In this document: positions 1 through 7,787 of the stretch, piece after piece
How positions within the stretch are numbered: the stretch's first letter is position 1
How the letters are laid out: the number at the start of each line of letters is the position of its first letter
Source of the DNA: Natronobacterium haloterrestre
GTDB lineage: Archaea; Halobacteriota; Halobacteria; Halobacteriales; Natrialbaceae
Assembly: GCF_900112205.1 (NCBI RefSeq)
Contig: NZ_FOKW01000001.1
Location: forward strand, 496,001 to 560,000
Reading direction: 5' to 3'
DNA length: 64,000 nucleotides
Notes under the pieces: generated by a model
Seen by the model: the letters and a program-made list of their open reading frames with translations, nothing else
Told to the model about the DNA's origin: nothing
The model's database searches: none
Made by a program: the position numbers and the translations under genes

Positions 1-156
1 TGGGAGGCGAACGCGGTACCCAGCACGTGGAAGCGACGGCGGGCCAGGGACCGAATCGACGACGGTGCCGACGTCGCGACCGCGACCGAGGAAACCCAGC
101 GGGGAGACTTCCGGCGGGCGGAAACGAACGGACCGTTCGTCGCCTGGCTCGAGTAG
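1..156 (+). CDS. 3' end of an unidentified protein (partial)
   Basis: Frame 1 is open from the window edge to a TAG at 154-156 and encodes about 51 residues ending in PFVAWLE. The piece is rich in Arg, Asp and Glu, and codon third positions are mostly G or C, as in the neighbouring genes, so it is probably the C-terminus of a real gene that starts outside the window. No motif is recognised and no function is proposed. The converging cupin gene ends 45 bases further on. Confidence 0.45.
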   Translation, partial: WEANAVPSTWKRRRARDRIDDGADVATATEETQRGDFRRAETNGPFVAWLE

Positions 157-201
157 GAGCTACGTTTCTCCGGCGTCCTCGGTCGGGCCCTCGCCGGTCG
201 A

Positions 202-771
202 TTAGGGCGGCGCGTCCGGTTCGGGGGCGCCGTAACCGAGAACGCCGCCGATCCCCGCGAGCACCGGGAACACCAGCCGCTGTACGGGGAGCGGAACGTC
301 CTCGGCCCGCATTTCGTCGCGAAATTCCTCGAGCAAGGTCGCACCGACGAGCGGGTTCGCGGGCATCCCGTCGGAATCGAGGCCGCCCTCCCGATCGAGC
401 GCGACCATCGCCCGAACGAACTCGTCGAACCGCAGCGCCGGCCGGTGTTCGGTCGTGAACCGAACCTCGCGTTCGCCGCCGTGGGGATTCCAGAACGTGT
501 GCGGCGTCCCCGCGGCCACCGTCGTCTCCTCGCCGGCCTCGAGCAGTCGTTTCCCGTCGCCGACGGCCAGTGCGAGCGTCCCCTCGCGGACGACGAACCG
601 TTCGTCCTGTTTCGGATGGCTGTGAAGCGGGCGTCGCACGCCCGGGTCGAGGCAGGTGTCGATCCTGACCAGTTCGCCCTCGGTCTCGGCTCCGGTCTCC
701 CGGATCTCGAAGCGCTCGCCGAAACTGGTCTCGAGTACGCGGTCCGTACCGCCGCTTTCGTGAGTCGCCAT
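202..771 (-). CDS. Cupin-domain protein
   Basis: 189 residues. A single cupin barrel spans about residues 25-115: the first metal-binding motif is seen around PLHSHPKQDERFVV (HxH followed by E), and the second around GTPHTFWNPHGGE. The C-terminal 70 residues form a helical, partly hydrophobic extension (VFPVLAGIGGVLGYG). The ATG at 771 is preferred over upstream in-frame starts because the barrel begins soon after MATHESGG. It is divergent from the S9 peptidase gene, with 133 bases between them. Small cupins of this kind may be enzymes (isomerase, dioxygenase) or ligand sensors; substrate and role cannot be read from the sequence. Confidence 0.85.
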   Translation of the reverse strand: MATHESGGTDRVLETSFGERFEIRETGAETEGELVRIDTCLDPGVRRPLHSHPKQDERFVVREGTLALAVGDGKRLLEAGEETTVAAGTPHTFWNPHGGEREVRFTTEHRPALRFDEFVRAMVALDREGGLDSDGMPANPLVGATLLEEFRDEMRAEDVPLPVQRLVFPVLAGIGGVLGYGAPEPDAPP

Positions 772-904
772 CGAATCACCTCGGTTGTTTGACGTTACCG
801 GCCCACAAAACGCTTGGCAGGAGCGGGGGCGTTTCCCACCGACGACCGCGAACCGCCCGTCCGACACCCGGGGTTTCAAACGGGTGGGGTTCGCCAACCC
901 GTGC

Positions 905-2770
905 ATGACGCGCGACCTCCGAGCCTATCTGAGCGCGAGAGGAACGACGACGCCGACGGTCGGCCCCGACGGCCGACTCGCCTTCCTCGCCGACACGACC
1001 GGGACGATGCAGGTCTGGACCCTCGAGCAGCCCCGCGGCTGGCCGACCCAGCGCACCTTCTACGACGAGCGGGTGTCGTTCGTCTCGTGATCGCCCGACG
1101 GGGAGCGGATCGCCTTCGGCAAGGACGCCGGGGCGAACGAACGCGACCAGCTATTCGTCTGTGACCCGGACGACGGCGCGATCGAGCGGCTGACCGATCG
1201 ACCGGACGCGATCCACTCGTGGGGTGGCTGGAGCCCCGACGGCGAACGGATCGCGTTCACCGCCAACCGACGCGACGCCGCGAACTTCGACGTCTACGTG
1301 ACTCGAGTCGGCGACGGCTCCGGCGGCGACCCGACGCTCGTCCACGAGGGCGACGGCCGTCTGCAGGTCGCCGACTGGGGGCCCGACGGCGGGCGACTGC
1401 TGCTCTCCGAGGCCCACGCCAGTTCCGACGCCGACCTCTTCGTCCTCGACCTCGAGACGGGCGAGCGCCGCCAGGTCACGCCCCACGAGGGCGACGTCCG
1501 ATACGAGGACCCGACGTTCGGCCCGGACGGCGACGCGATCTACTGCGCGAGCGACGCCAGCAGCGACACGCTCGAACTGGTCCGGATCGACCGCGAGTCC
1601 CTCGCGGTCGAGACGGTTCGCTCGGGCGGCGATCGGAGCATCGACGGGTTCGCGCTCGACGGCGATACCGGACGGCTCGCGTACACCCGGAACGTCGACG
1701 GCTACTCGGAGCTGTACGCCGGCCGACTCGAGGGTGCGACCGACGCCGCGGCGTCGGACGTCGGGATCCCCGACGGCGTCGCGTCGGAACTGACGATCGG
1801 GCCGGCGGGCGAGCGCCTGGCGGCGACCGTCTCCTCGACGGCCCTGAACTACTCGATCTACGTCGTCGATCTGACGGCGCTCGAGGAGTCCGACGGCGCT
1901 CTCGAGGCCGAACGCTGGACGGTCCCCTCCGCGGGCGGCGTCCCGCTCGAGGAGTACCACGAACCCGACCTGATCCGGTACGAGACGTTCGACGGGCGGG
2001 AGATTCCGGCGTTTTTCACGCTGCCCGAGGGGGCGGAACCGGGGACCGGACCGAGACCGGGACCGGGACCGGGACCGGGGGAGGAGGTCCCCGTGATCGT
2101 CGACATCCACGGCGGCCCCCACTCCCAGCGCCGTCCGTCCTGGCGGAACCGGCCCGTTCGCCAGTACTTCCTCGATCGGGGGTACGCGCTCTTCGAACCG
2201 AACGTCCGCGGTTCCTCCGGCTACGGTCGCGAGTACGCCGCCCTCGACGACGTCGAGAAGCGCATGGATTCGGTCCGGGACATCGCGGCAGGCGTCGAGT
2301 GGCTCCGCGAACAGCCAGCGATCGACGACGACCGGGTCGTCTGTTACGGTCGGTCCTACGGCGGATTCATGGTGCTCGCCAGCATCACCGAGTACCCGGA
2401 TCTCTGGGCGGCCGCCGTCGACTTCGTCGGCATCGCCGACTGGACCACCTTCCTCGAGAACACGGGCGACTACCGCCAGTCTCACCGCGAGGCCGAGTAC
2501 GGCTCGCTCGAAGCGGACCGCGAGTTCCTCGAGTCGATCAGCCCGATCAACGAGGTCGACCGGATCGAGTGTCCGCTGTTCGTCCAGCACGGGGCCAACG
2601 ATCCGCGCGTCCCGGTCGGCGAGGCCCGCCAGATCGCCGATGCGGTCGACGAACAGGGCGTCCCCGTCGAGACGTGTATCTTCGAGGACGAGGGCCACCA
2701 CACCACGAAACTCGAGAACCGGATCGAGCAGTTCGAGCGGATCGCCGACTTCCTCGCGGACCACGTCTGA
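905..2770 (+). pseudogene. S9 family prolyl oligopeptidase/acylaminoacyl peptidase, interrupted by in-frame TGA
   Basis: Read through, the frame gives about 621 residues: an N-terminal beta-propeller with TolB-like WSPDG blades (about 1-340) and a C-terminal alpha/beta hydrolase with Ser484 (GRSYGGF), Asp566 (GANDPRVP) and His598 (EGHHTT), all intact. Codon 62 (1088-1090) is TGA where a blade motif expects Trp: SFVS*SPDGERIAF, against GWSPDGERIAF in the next blade. The frame is open immediately after it. A TGG-to-TGA change therefore truncates the ATG-initiated product to 61 residues. Restart at GTG 1298 would give a 490-residue protein lacking the first blades. A Gly-Pro run (GPGPGPGPG) lies between propeller and hydrolase. 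Sequencing error, recent pseudogenisation and stop readthrough cannot be told apart here. Confidence 0.8.
2040..2082 (+). repeat. Hexanucleotide repeat coding for Gly-Pro linker
   Basis: Degenerate GGACCG/GGGACC hexamers encode the GTGPRPGPGPGPG linker of the S9 peptidase between its propeller and hydrolase parts. Hexamer expansion keeps the frame, so linker length may vary among strains (inference). Confidence 0.7.
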
Positions 2771-2899
2771 GTCCTGGTACTGGACGGCGTCCCGGGCCGG
2801 CCGTTCTCCCTCGATCCCATCCCGGCCCGCCGGACACGTAAAGCGTGAATTAATACACGCACAGAACAACGTCGGCCCAGCTGATCAGTTTCCCACGTT

Positions 2900-3775
2900 A
2901 TGGGTGGCCGGCGAGACGCGGACGACGGTCGCTGGCGGCGCCACCCCAGGCGAACCCTCCTCCGTGCCGTCGGCACGGTCGGTGCCGTCTCGGCCCTCGG
3001 CGGCGTCGGAAGCGCCGTTCGAAGCCGGACCGTCGCCAGCGACGCCGACGCCGACGGCATCCCCGATCACCGGAAACGATCCGCGGAGTTCCACGCGCGA
3101 CTCGAGTCGATCTTCGGGAGCCACCAGTTCGAGGGCCTCGAGCCGGGGCGTCGGGACCTCCTGATCGACGTTCGGTACGTCGGGGACGCGACGATTTCGA
3201 CGGCGACCGAGCGGACGATCGTCGACCTGTTTCGCGACAACGGCATCCACGCACAGTGGCTCGAGTACCCACGGCGGTACGACCTCGAGACGGTCGCCGA
3301 CCGCTACGGGCTGTCCGTCGGCGGCCTCCTCTGGGGCGTACACAGTTTCTACCGGGAGGAGATCGAACCGTCGCTGGAGGACGTCGCGCTCCAGTTGATC
3401 GTAGTCCCGGGAACCGACGAGGGGCCGTACGAAGGGCGGATCTACAGCCGCTGGATGGACCTGATCGGGGGCGGCCTCGACCGTGACGGCTACGTCAACG
3501 GGTTCAGCCTCGGCAACCGTGCGGTCGTCACCGACCGAGACGACCGGGAGGCGGAGGCGCGACTCGTCCTCCACGAACTCGCACACCTCGCGCTCTGTCA
3601 CGCCGACGACCCCGCCAACGACGGCGTGATGGGGACCGGGGATCGGGTCGACCTGACCGACGGTGAGTGGGCGGAGCTGCGCGAGGGGCTCTCGAACGTC
3701 CGGGACGGTACCGGGTACGACTTCCTCTTTCGCCCGTGCCTGTGGGACGAGAACCTCGCGGCGATACTCGACTGA
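2900..3775 (+). CDS. Tat-exported putative zinc metalloprotease
   Basis: 291 residues. The N-terminus has a twin-arginine signal (RRHPRRTLLRAVG) followed by a short hydrophobic, Ala/Gly-rich stretch to about residue 45, so export through Tat and possible surface retention are predicted. The middle (60-200) is not recognised. A zinc-protease motif HELAHLALCH starts at His225, with Glu226 and His229; His234, or one of the Asp residues after it, could be the third ligand. GVMGTG about 12 residues downstream resembles a metzincin Met-turn. The spacing HExxHxxxxH differs from the standard HExxHxxGxxH/D, so the family is uncertain. The gene stands alone, followed by a heptamer repeat right after the stop. 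Confidence 0.75.
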   Translation: MGGRRDADDGRWRRHPRRTLLRAVGTVGAVSALGGVGSAVRSRTVASDADADGIPDHRKRSAEFHARLESIFGSHQFEGLEPGRRDLLIDVRYVGDATISTATERTIVDLFRDNGIHAQWLEYPRRYDLETVADRYGLSVGGLLWGVHSFYREEIEPSLEDVALQLIVVPGTDEGPYEGRIYSRWMDLIGGGLDRDGYVNGFSLGNRAVVTDRDDREAEARLVLHELAHLALCHADDPANDGVMGTGDRVDLTDGEWAELREGLSNVRDGTGYDFLFRPCLWDENLAAILD

Positions 3776-3777
3776 GT

Positions 3778-3812
3778 GGGTCACGGGTTCCGAGTTTCGG
3801 GTTTCGGGTCAC
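3778..3812 (+). repeat. Heptanucleotide tandem array, five units
   Basis: Five consecutive 7-base units, GGGTCAC GGGTTCC, GAGTTTC GGGTTTC and GGGTCAC, begin three bases after the stop codon of the metalloprotease gene. The units share G at position 1 and T at position 4. Similar 7-base arrays follow metG and folP in this window. Confidence 0.75.
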
Positions 3813-3914
3813 AGCCCTCCAGCGATAGCAGGCCCCGGTCTTTCCTCGCCGGACGCGCTAAGAGCGTCTCCATCCGTCGGCACCTCGAGCGGGCGACCCG
3901 ACGGTCTCCCCGAA

Positions 3915-5195
3915 ATGTCCCGAACACCGACCCGCGCGTTCCACGGCGAGCGCTCGAACGCATACCTCTCGTGGGCGGCGATCGCCGTCGTTGCGATCGT
4001 CGGCACGGGCGCAGCGCTCGAGGGGCGCGTTCACGAACTCCTGTTCGCCGCGACGGTCGTCACCGTCGCGCTCGTGCCCGCGATCGAACTCGGCACGACG
4101 CGGGCCGCCCTCCCCTGGGAAGTGACGACCGTCGCCGTCGTCCCGCTGGTCGCGGCCGTCGTCGCGCCGGACCTCCCGACCCGACAGCTCCTCCTCTATG
4201 CGGGTGCGGCGACGATCGCGCTCGCGTTGACCCTCGAACTCCACGGTCTCACCGAGGTCCGACTCGAGCGGTGGGTCGCCGTCGCGGCCGTAACGATGCT
4301 ATCCGCGTCGATCGCGGCGACGTGGGCCATGGTCACCTGGGCGCAGGACCTCGTCGCTGGAACCGACGTGCTCGAGAGCAATGCGGAGCTGATGTGGCTC
4401 CTGATCGCTGCCTCGGTCGCGGGACTGGTCGCCGGCGTCTGTTTCGACCGCTACTACCGCAAGTTCCCGGGCGAGGAACTGGTCTCGGCCCCCGTCGACG
4501 GCATCGAGGAACAGGTGTTCGCCGTCGAGGCGGACCTCGAGGGCCACCCGTCGCTCGAGGAACGGCTGCCCGTGTCCGGCCGAATAACACGTCTGGCGGT
4601 CCTGACGCTTCGGCTGGGTATCGCCGCCATGCTCGCGTACGGTCTCCTCGCATTCGACACCGGAGCCGCCACGAACGCGGCCGCGATGCTTGCGGTCTCG
4701 TTTCTCCCGACGCTGCTCCGGCGGCGCCACGGCCTCCCGTTCGACGCCGGCCTCGTCCTCTGGATCACTGCGGTCGTGTTCCTGCACGCGGTCGGCTCGG
4801 TGTACGTCTACGAGCGGTCGTTCTGGTGGCACAACCTGACCCATCCCCTCTCGGCGACGCTCGTCGCCGCAACCGGCTACGTCGTGATCCGAACCCTCGA
4901 CGAGCACCGCGACGAGGTCCATCTCCCGCAGGAACTCGTCCCGGGGGTCGTCGCGGTTTTCGTGCTCTCGTTCGGCGTCTTCTGGGACATCGGCGAGTTC
5001 GTCCTCGACGCCGTCGCGGCGGGGACCGGCCTCGAGATGCCCCTGTCCCAGTACGGCCTCCACGACACGATAACGGACCTCCTGTTCAACACGATCGGCG
5101 GGGTCGTCGTCGCGCTCTGGGGACTCCCTTACCTCACGGACCTCACCGACGCCGTGACGGATCGCGTCGAGGACTGGCCGGTGTTCGACGGGTAG
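3915..5195 (+). CDS. Multi-pass membrane protein (DUF2238/YjdF-like C-terminal motif)
   Basis: 426 residues with roughly ten or eleven hydrophobic segments arranged as two bundles, separated by a cytoplasm-like charged stretch at about 190-235 (EEQVFAVEADLEGH). The last segments contain FWDIGEFVLD and HDTITDLLFNTIGG, which resemble the conserved W-E-x-x-E and D-x-x-x-D-L motifs of YjdF/DUF2238 proteins; the match is from memory and the function of that family is unknown. The ATG at 3915 was chosen because upstream in-frame sequence is not haloarchaeal-like. The gene stands alone between a protease gene and a 480-base spacer. Confidence 0.75.
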   Translation: MSRTPTRAFHGERSNAYLSWAAIAVVAIVGTGAALEGRVHELLFAATVVTVALVPAIELGTTRAALPWEVTTVAVVPLVAAVVAPDLPTRQLLLYAGAATIALALTLELHGLTEVRLERWVAVAAVTMLSASIAATWAMVTWAQDLVAGTDVLESNAELMWLLIAASVAGLVAGVCFDRYYRKFPGEELVSAPVDGIEEQVFAVEADLEGHPSLEERLPVSGRITRLAVLTLRLGIAAMLAYGLLAFDTGAATNAAAMLAVSFLPTLLRRRHGLPFDAGLVLWITAVVFLHAVGSVYVYERSFWWHNLTHPLSATLVAATGYVVIRTLDEHRDEVHLPQELVPGVVAVFVLSFGVFWDIGEFVLDAVAAGTGLEMPLSQYGLHDTITDLLFNTIGGVVVALWGLPYLTDLTDAVTDRVEDWPVFDG

Positions 5196-5677
5196 TCCCG
5201 GCACGCGAGTTCGGCGGCGCGCTCGAGGCCAGAGACCGCTAACGGGATCGCCTAACGGGTCACCAACTCGAGCAACCGACGATTCACGAACAGGTAGGGG
5301 GTTCGTTGGACTGGAACGAGCCGGTTTACGGCTCGCACCGCCTCCGTATCGGGAGTATAATCGGATTTCGCGGGCTGGAAATACTGTGAGACCCCGTGAC
5401 GGCTTCGGGACCATTGCCCTCTCTCCGTACGGATCGGCTTCTCCCGCAGTCGTCGGGGAAAGCTGTCATAGTCGCGCATAGCAACCCCTTTCTACCCGCC
5501 CTCGAGTGGGTAGCAGGCTCCTACGACGGGTTCGATTCCGTGACTCTTCGCGAGCGCTGACCGTCAGAGGGGTAGTATCGTCGTGAGAACCGGTAGTTCA
5601 CCGATTACAAACCGTCAGTGTATTGGAGGGTTCATCACTCACCGGACCCGGCGACTGCCGGCGGCCGGGAGATCACC
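5196..5677. other. Intergenic region, no confident gene
   Basis: 482 bases. A 75-codon minus-strand frame (5252-5479) starts with ATG but shows mixed third-position composition and no motif, so it is not called. At 5529-5541 there is a TTCGATTCC element like a tRNA T-loop, but no flanking arms form. The 3' part (about 5560-5677) must hold the promoter of the Tat-exported repeat protein; no clear TATA box was seen. Confidence 0.5.
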
Positions 5678-7051
5678 ATGACCGACGAACGCACCCTCTC
5701 CCGACGGGATAGCCTCAGAAGTATCGCGACGACCGGCGCGCTGGTCGGCGGAACCGGACTCGGAATCGGCACCGCGGCCGCGGGCGAAGAATACGACGAT
5801 GACGACGAGAAGCACAAGAAAGGAAAGGACAAAGACGGGGACGACGACGGAAAGTACGACGACTGGATCGACTTCGACGCGTGCGACGCCGCGTTCGTTC
5901 GTATTCCGGACGAGGACGAATTACCGGTTCACCTCCGGTTCGTGACCTACAATACGGTCGACGAACGGATCGAACACTACGCCGTGACCGTGACCGGCGA
6001 ACGGCTCCGACGGTTCGCCCGGTACGGTTCGGATCTCGTCTACGAGTTCAACGTCTACCAGTTCTACGACCGGCCCGCCGACTCCGGCGACAAACTGCTG
6101 GCGGTCGCGATCGACGGCGAACTGATCGCGAACCACAACGACTGCGCCCACGCGCCGGTCACGACGAAGGAGAACGAAGACGACACCATCGACTACGACG
6201 ACATCTCCTTCGAGGGAGTCTGCGTCGACACGGAACGGGAGACGGCTCGCTTCCGCGTCATCAACGACAACGAACGACTCGTTCGACTCGACTTCGTTGT
6301 CGCCGGTTCCGATCAGAAGGGGATGGTCGCCGTTCCGGGCAAGAGCGCGACGTACTTCGAGGTCGACGCGACCACGTCCGACGGCGCGGCGACCGTTTAC
6401 TTCTACCACGACGGCCACCAGATCGAGATCGTGGGAAGCAACCAGGCCCGAGAGTGTATCCCTCGAGGTCGACTCAACCTCGCCGCGAAGTGTCTCGAGA
6501 TCTGTGAGGACCGGGCCCTGTTCCGAGTCACCAACTACGAAGACATAGCCCTCAGCCCAACGCTTCGGGTTGCCGGTACCGACAGCGACGCTATCCTCAC
6601 GGTACCGGGTAACCAGTCGATCGACGTCTGGCTCGGGACCACGAACCCCGACATTGTGACGCAGCTGTTCTACGAAGGTGAACTAATCGACAGCGAAGGA
6701 ATGCCCGACGAACGGTGTGAAGACGAAGCAGATCTCGAGATCGATCCGGAAAACATCAAACTCGAGGCACTGCACTACGACCACGACGCTGGGACGGCGA
6801 AGTTCCGGGCGACGAATCATGGTCCCGAACAGGCACCCCTCGAGTGGCGCGTTGACGGCACCGACGGGCGCGGCTACGTCTGCGTTCCGGCCGAAGGCGC
6901 AACGAAGTTCTGGGTCCCGCTGGGCGAGAAACCCGAAGGCGGAACGACCGTCGCGCTGTACTACGGTGACGAACGCCTTGCGGAGGCGACCATCTACGCG
7001 ACCGATGGGAAGGACGGAGACGACCACGAGAAGAAGAAAAAGGGGCACTGA
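5678..7051 (+). CDS. Tat-exported protein with four beta-sandwich-like repeats
   Basis: 457 residues. MTDERTLSRRDSLRS followed by a hydrophobic Ala/Gly stretch is a clear Tat signal, cleaved near AAAGEEY. A Lys/Asp/Glu-rich spacer (DDDDEKHKKGKDKDG) follows. Four repeats of about 90-110 residues can be aligned by eye from residues of the form A.FR..N....L..RV.G.D....V.VP......V......TVALYY.GE.L; recognisable cores start near DACDAAFVRIP, GVCVDTERETARFRV, KCLEICEDRALFRV and ALHYDHDAGTAKFRA. Cys residues recur at repeat starts. The C-terminal tail is again charged (KDGDDHEKKKKGH). It looks like a secreted or cell-surface protein built of Ig-like modules; ligand and role are unknown. The ATG at 5678 places the RR motif at residues 9-10. 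Confidence 0.8.
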   Translation: MTDERTLSRRDSLRSIATTGALVGGTGLGIGTAAAGEEYDDDDEKHKKGKDKDGDDDGKYDDWIDFDACDAAFVRIPDEDELPVHLRFVTYNTVDERIEHYAVTVTGERLRRFARYGSDLVYEFNVYQFYDRPADSGDKLLAVAIDGELIANHNDCAHAPVTTKENEDDTIDYDDISFEGVCVDTERETARFRVINDNERLVRLDFVVAGSDQKGMVAVPGKSATYFEVDATTSDGAATVYFYHDGHQIEIVGSNQARECIPRGRLNLAAKCLEICEDRALFRVTNYEDIALSPTLRVAGTDSDAILTVPGNQSIDVWLGTTNPDIVTQLFYEGELIDSEGMPDERCEDEADLEIDPENIKLEALHYDHDAGTAKFRATNHGPEQAPLEWRVDGTDGRGYVCVPAEGATKFWVPLGEKPEGGTTVALYYGDERLAEATIYATDGKDGDDHEKKKKGH

Positions 7052-7144
7052 GTTGACGCCATTGGTGTGACGTGCCGCTCGAGTCGGTAACGTCGGCCCT
7101 TTCGCTCGTTCTCCCTTCCGTTACGGTTTCCGTTTCGCCCGGGT

Positions 7145-7606
7145 TCAGTACGTTCGATAGTTCGCGGTCCCTATCTCGATCCGGACCAGCACGTTCTCCT
7201 CGTAGGCGTCGGGATCCGCGTCGTAGCGCTCGTGGATCCGTCGACGCGCCGCGGCTGATCGCTCCTCGTCGTCGACGACGGTCGCTGTTCCGAGTAGCGT
7301 GAGCGCCCACCGGGGTTCGCCACCCTCGTCGGCCTGGATCGAGAGCGCGACGCGGGGATTGTCCCGGACGTTCTCCAGTTTTCTGCCGGTGGTCACGATC
7401 TCGAGGACCTCGCCCGTGGAGTTTCGTTTCTCACCGTCGCCGTCGTCTCCCTCGGTCTCCTCGCCGTGCACCTTCTTCTTCCCCTCGCTACCGGCGTATC
7501 GGAACCAGACGGGCGCGACGTGGGGTCGACCGTCCGCGCAGGTACCGAAGTGTGCCACTCGGGGTTCCTCCTCGAGTCGTCGTTTCGCTTCGGGCGGGAG
7601 CGCCAT
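7145..7606 (-). CDS. Pyridoxamine 5'-phosphate oxidase-family FMN/F420-binding protein
   Basis: 153 residues, the usual length for the split-barrel flavin/F420-binding family. The start RVAHFGTCADGRPHVAPVWFRY is the typical first beta-hairpin; TGRKLENVRDNPRVALSIQ is the second conserved block. A charged insertion (EGKKKVHGEETEGDDGDGEKRN) lies in the loop between strands 2 and 3. Members bind FMN or F420 and reduce varied substrates or protect cofactors; the substrate cannot be given here. It is convergent with the Tat-exported repeat protein and divergent (181 bases) from the histidine kinase. Confidence 0.85.
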   Translation of the reverse strand: MALPPEAKRRLEEEPRVAHFGTCADGRPHVAPVWFRYAGSEGKKKVHGEETEGDDGDGEKRNSTGEVLEIVTTGRKLENVRDNPRVALSIQADEGGEPRWALTLLGTATVVDDEERSAAARRRIHERYDADPDAYEENVLVRIEIGTANYRTY

Positions 7607-7742
7607 GGCGGGGATGCCACCGGTGGGAGCAAAAGTGCCGTCCCTGACGATGTCGTGAGCGTCTCCGGGTCTCGGATGGGGAGGAAATCCAGTCCGCGGA
7701 GAACTCTCGCTAACCGTAACGAATAACCAGAATTATCCGATC

Positions 7743-7771
7743 TTTTATTACTCTCTCGCCCTACCGTAGGG
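7743..7771 (+). promoter_or_regulatory. Promoter/operator candidate of the histidine kinase gene
   Basis: TTTTATTA at 7743-7750 is a TATA candidate 38 bases before the ATG. Just downstream lies a perfect inverted repeat CCCTA-CCG-TAGGG at 7759-7771, near the expected transcription start, where a bound repressor would interfere with polymerase. Confidence 0.45.
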
Positions 7772-7787
7772 TAATTAGCACGTCTTC

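Noticed and set aside
1151-2869. Long frame antisense to the S9 peptidase, and similar long antisense frames over many genes
   Set aside because: High-GC third positions make long antisense frames common; the sense frames carry catalytic motifs, the antisense ones do not.
5252-5479. 75-codon minus-strand frame in the spacer before the Tat-exported repeat protein
   Set aside because: Mixed third-position composition, no motif and no promoter; below the level needed to call a gene.
5515-5560. tRNA-like GGTTCGATTCC element
   Set aside because: The T-stem does not pair beyond two or three bases and no acceptor, D or anticodon arm can be formed around it.
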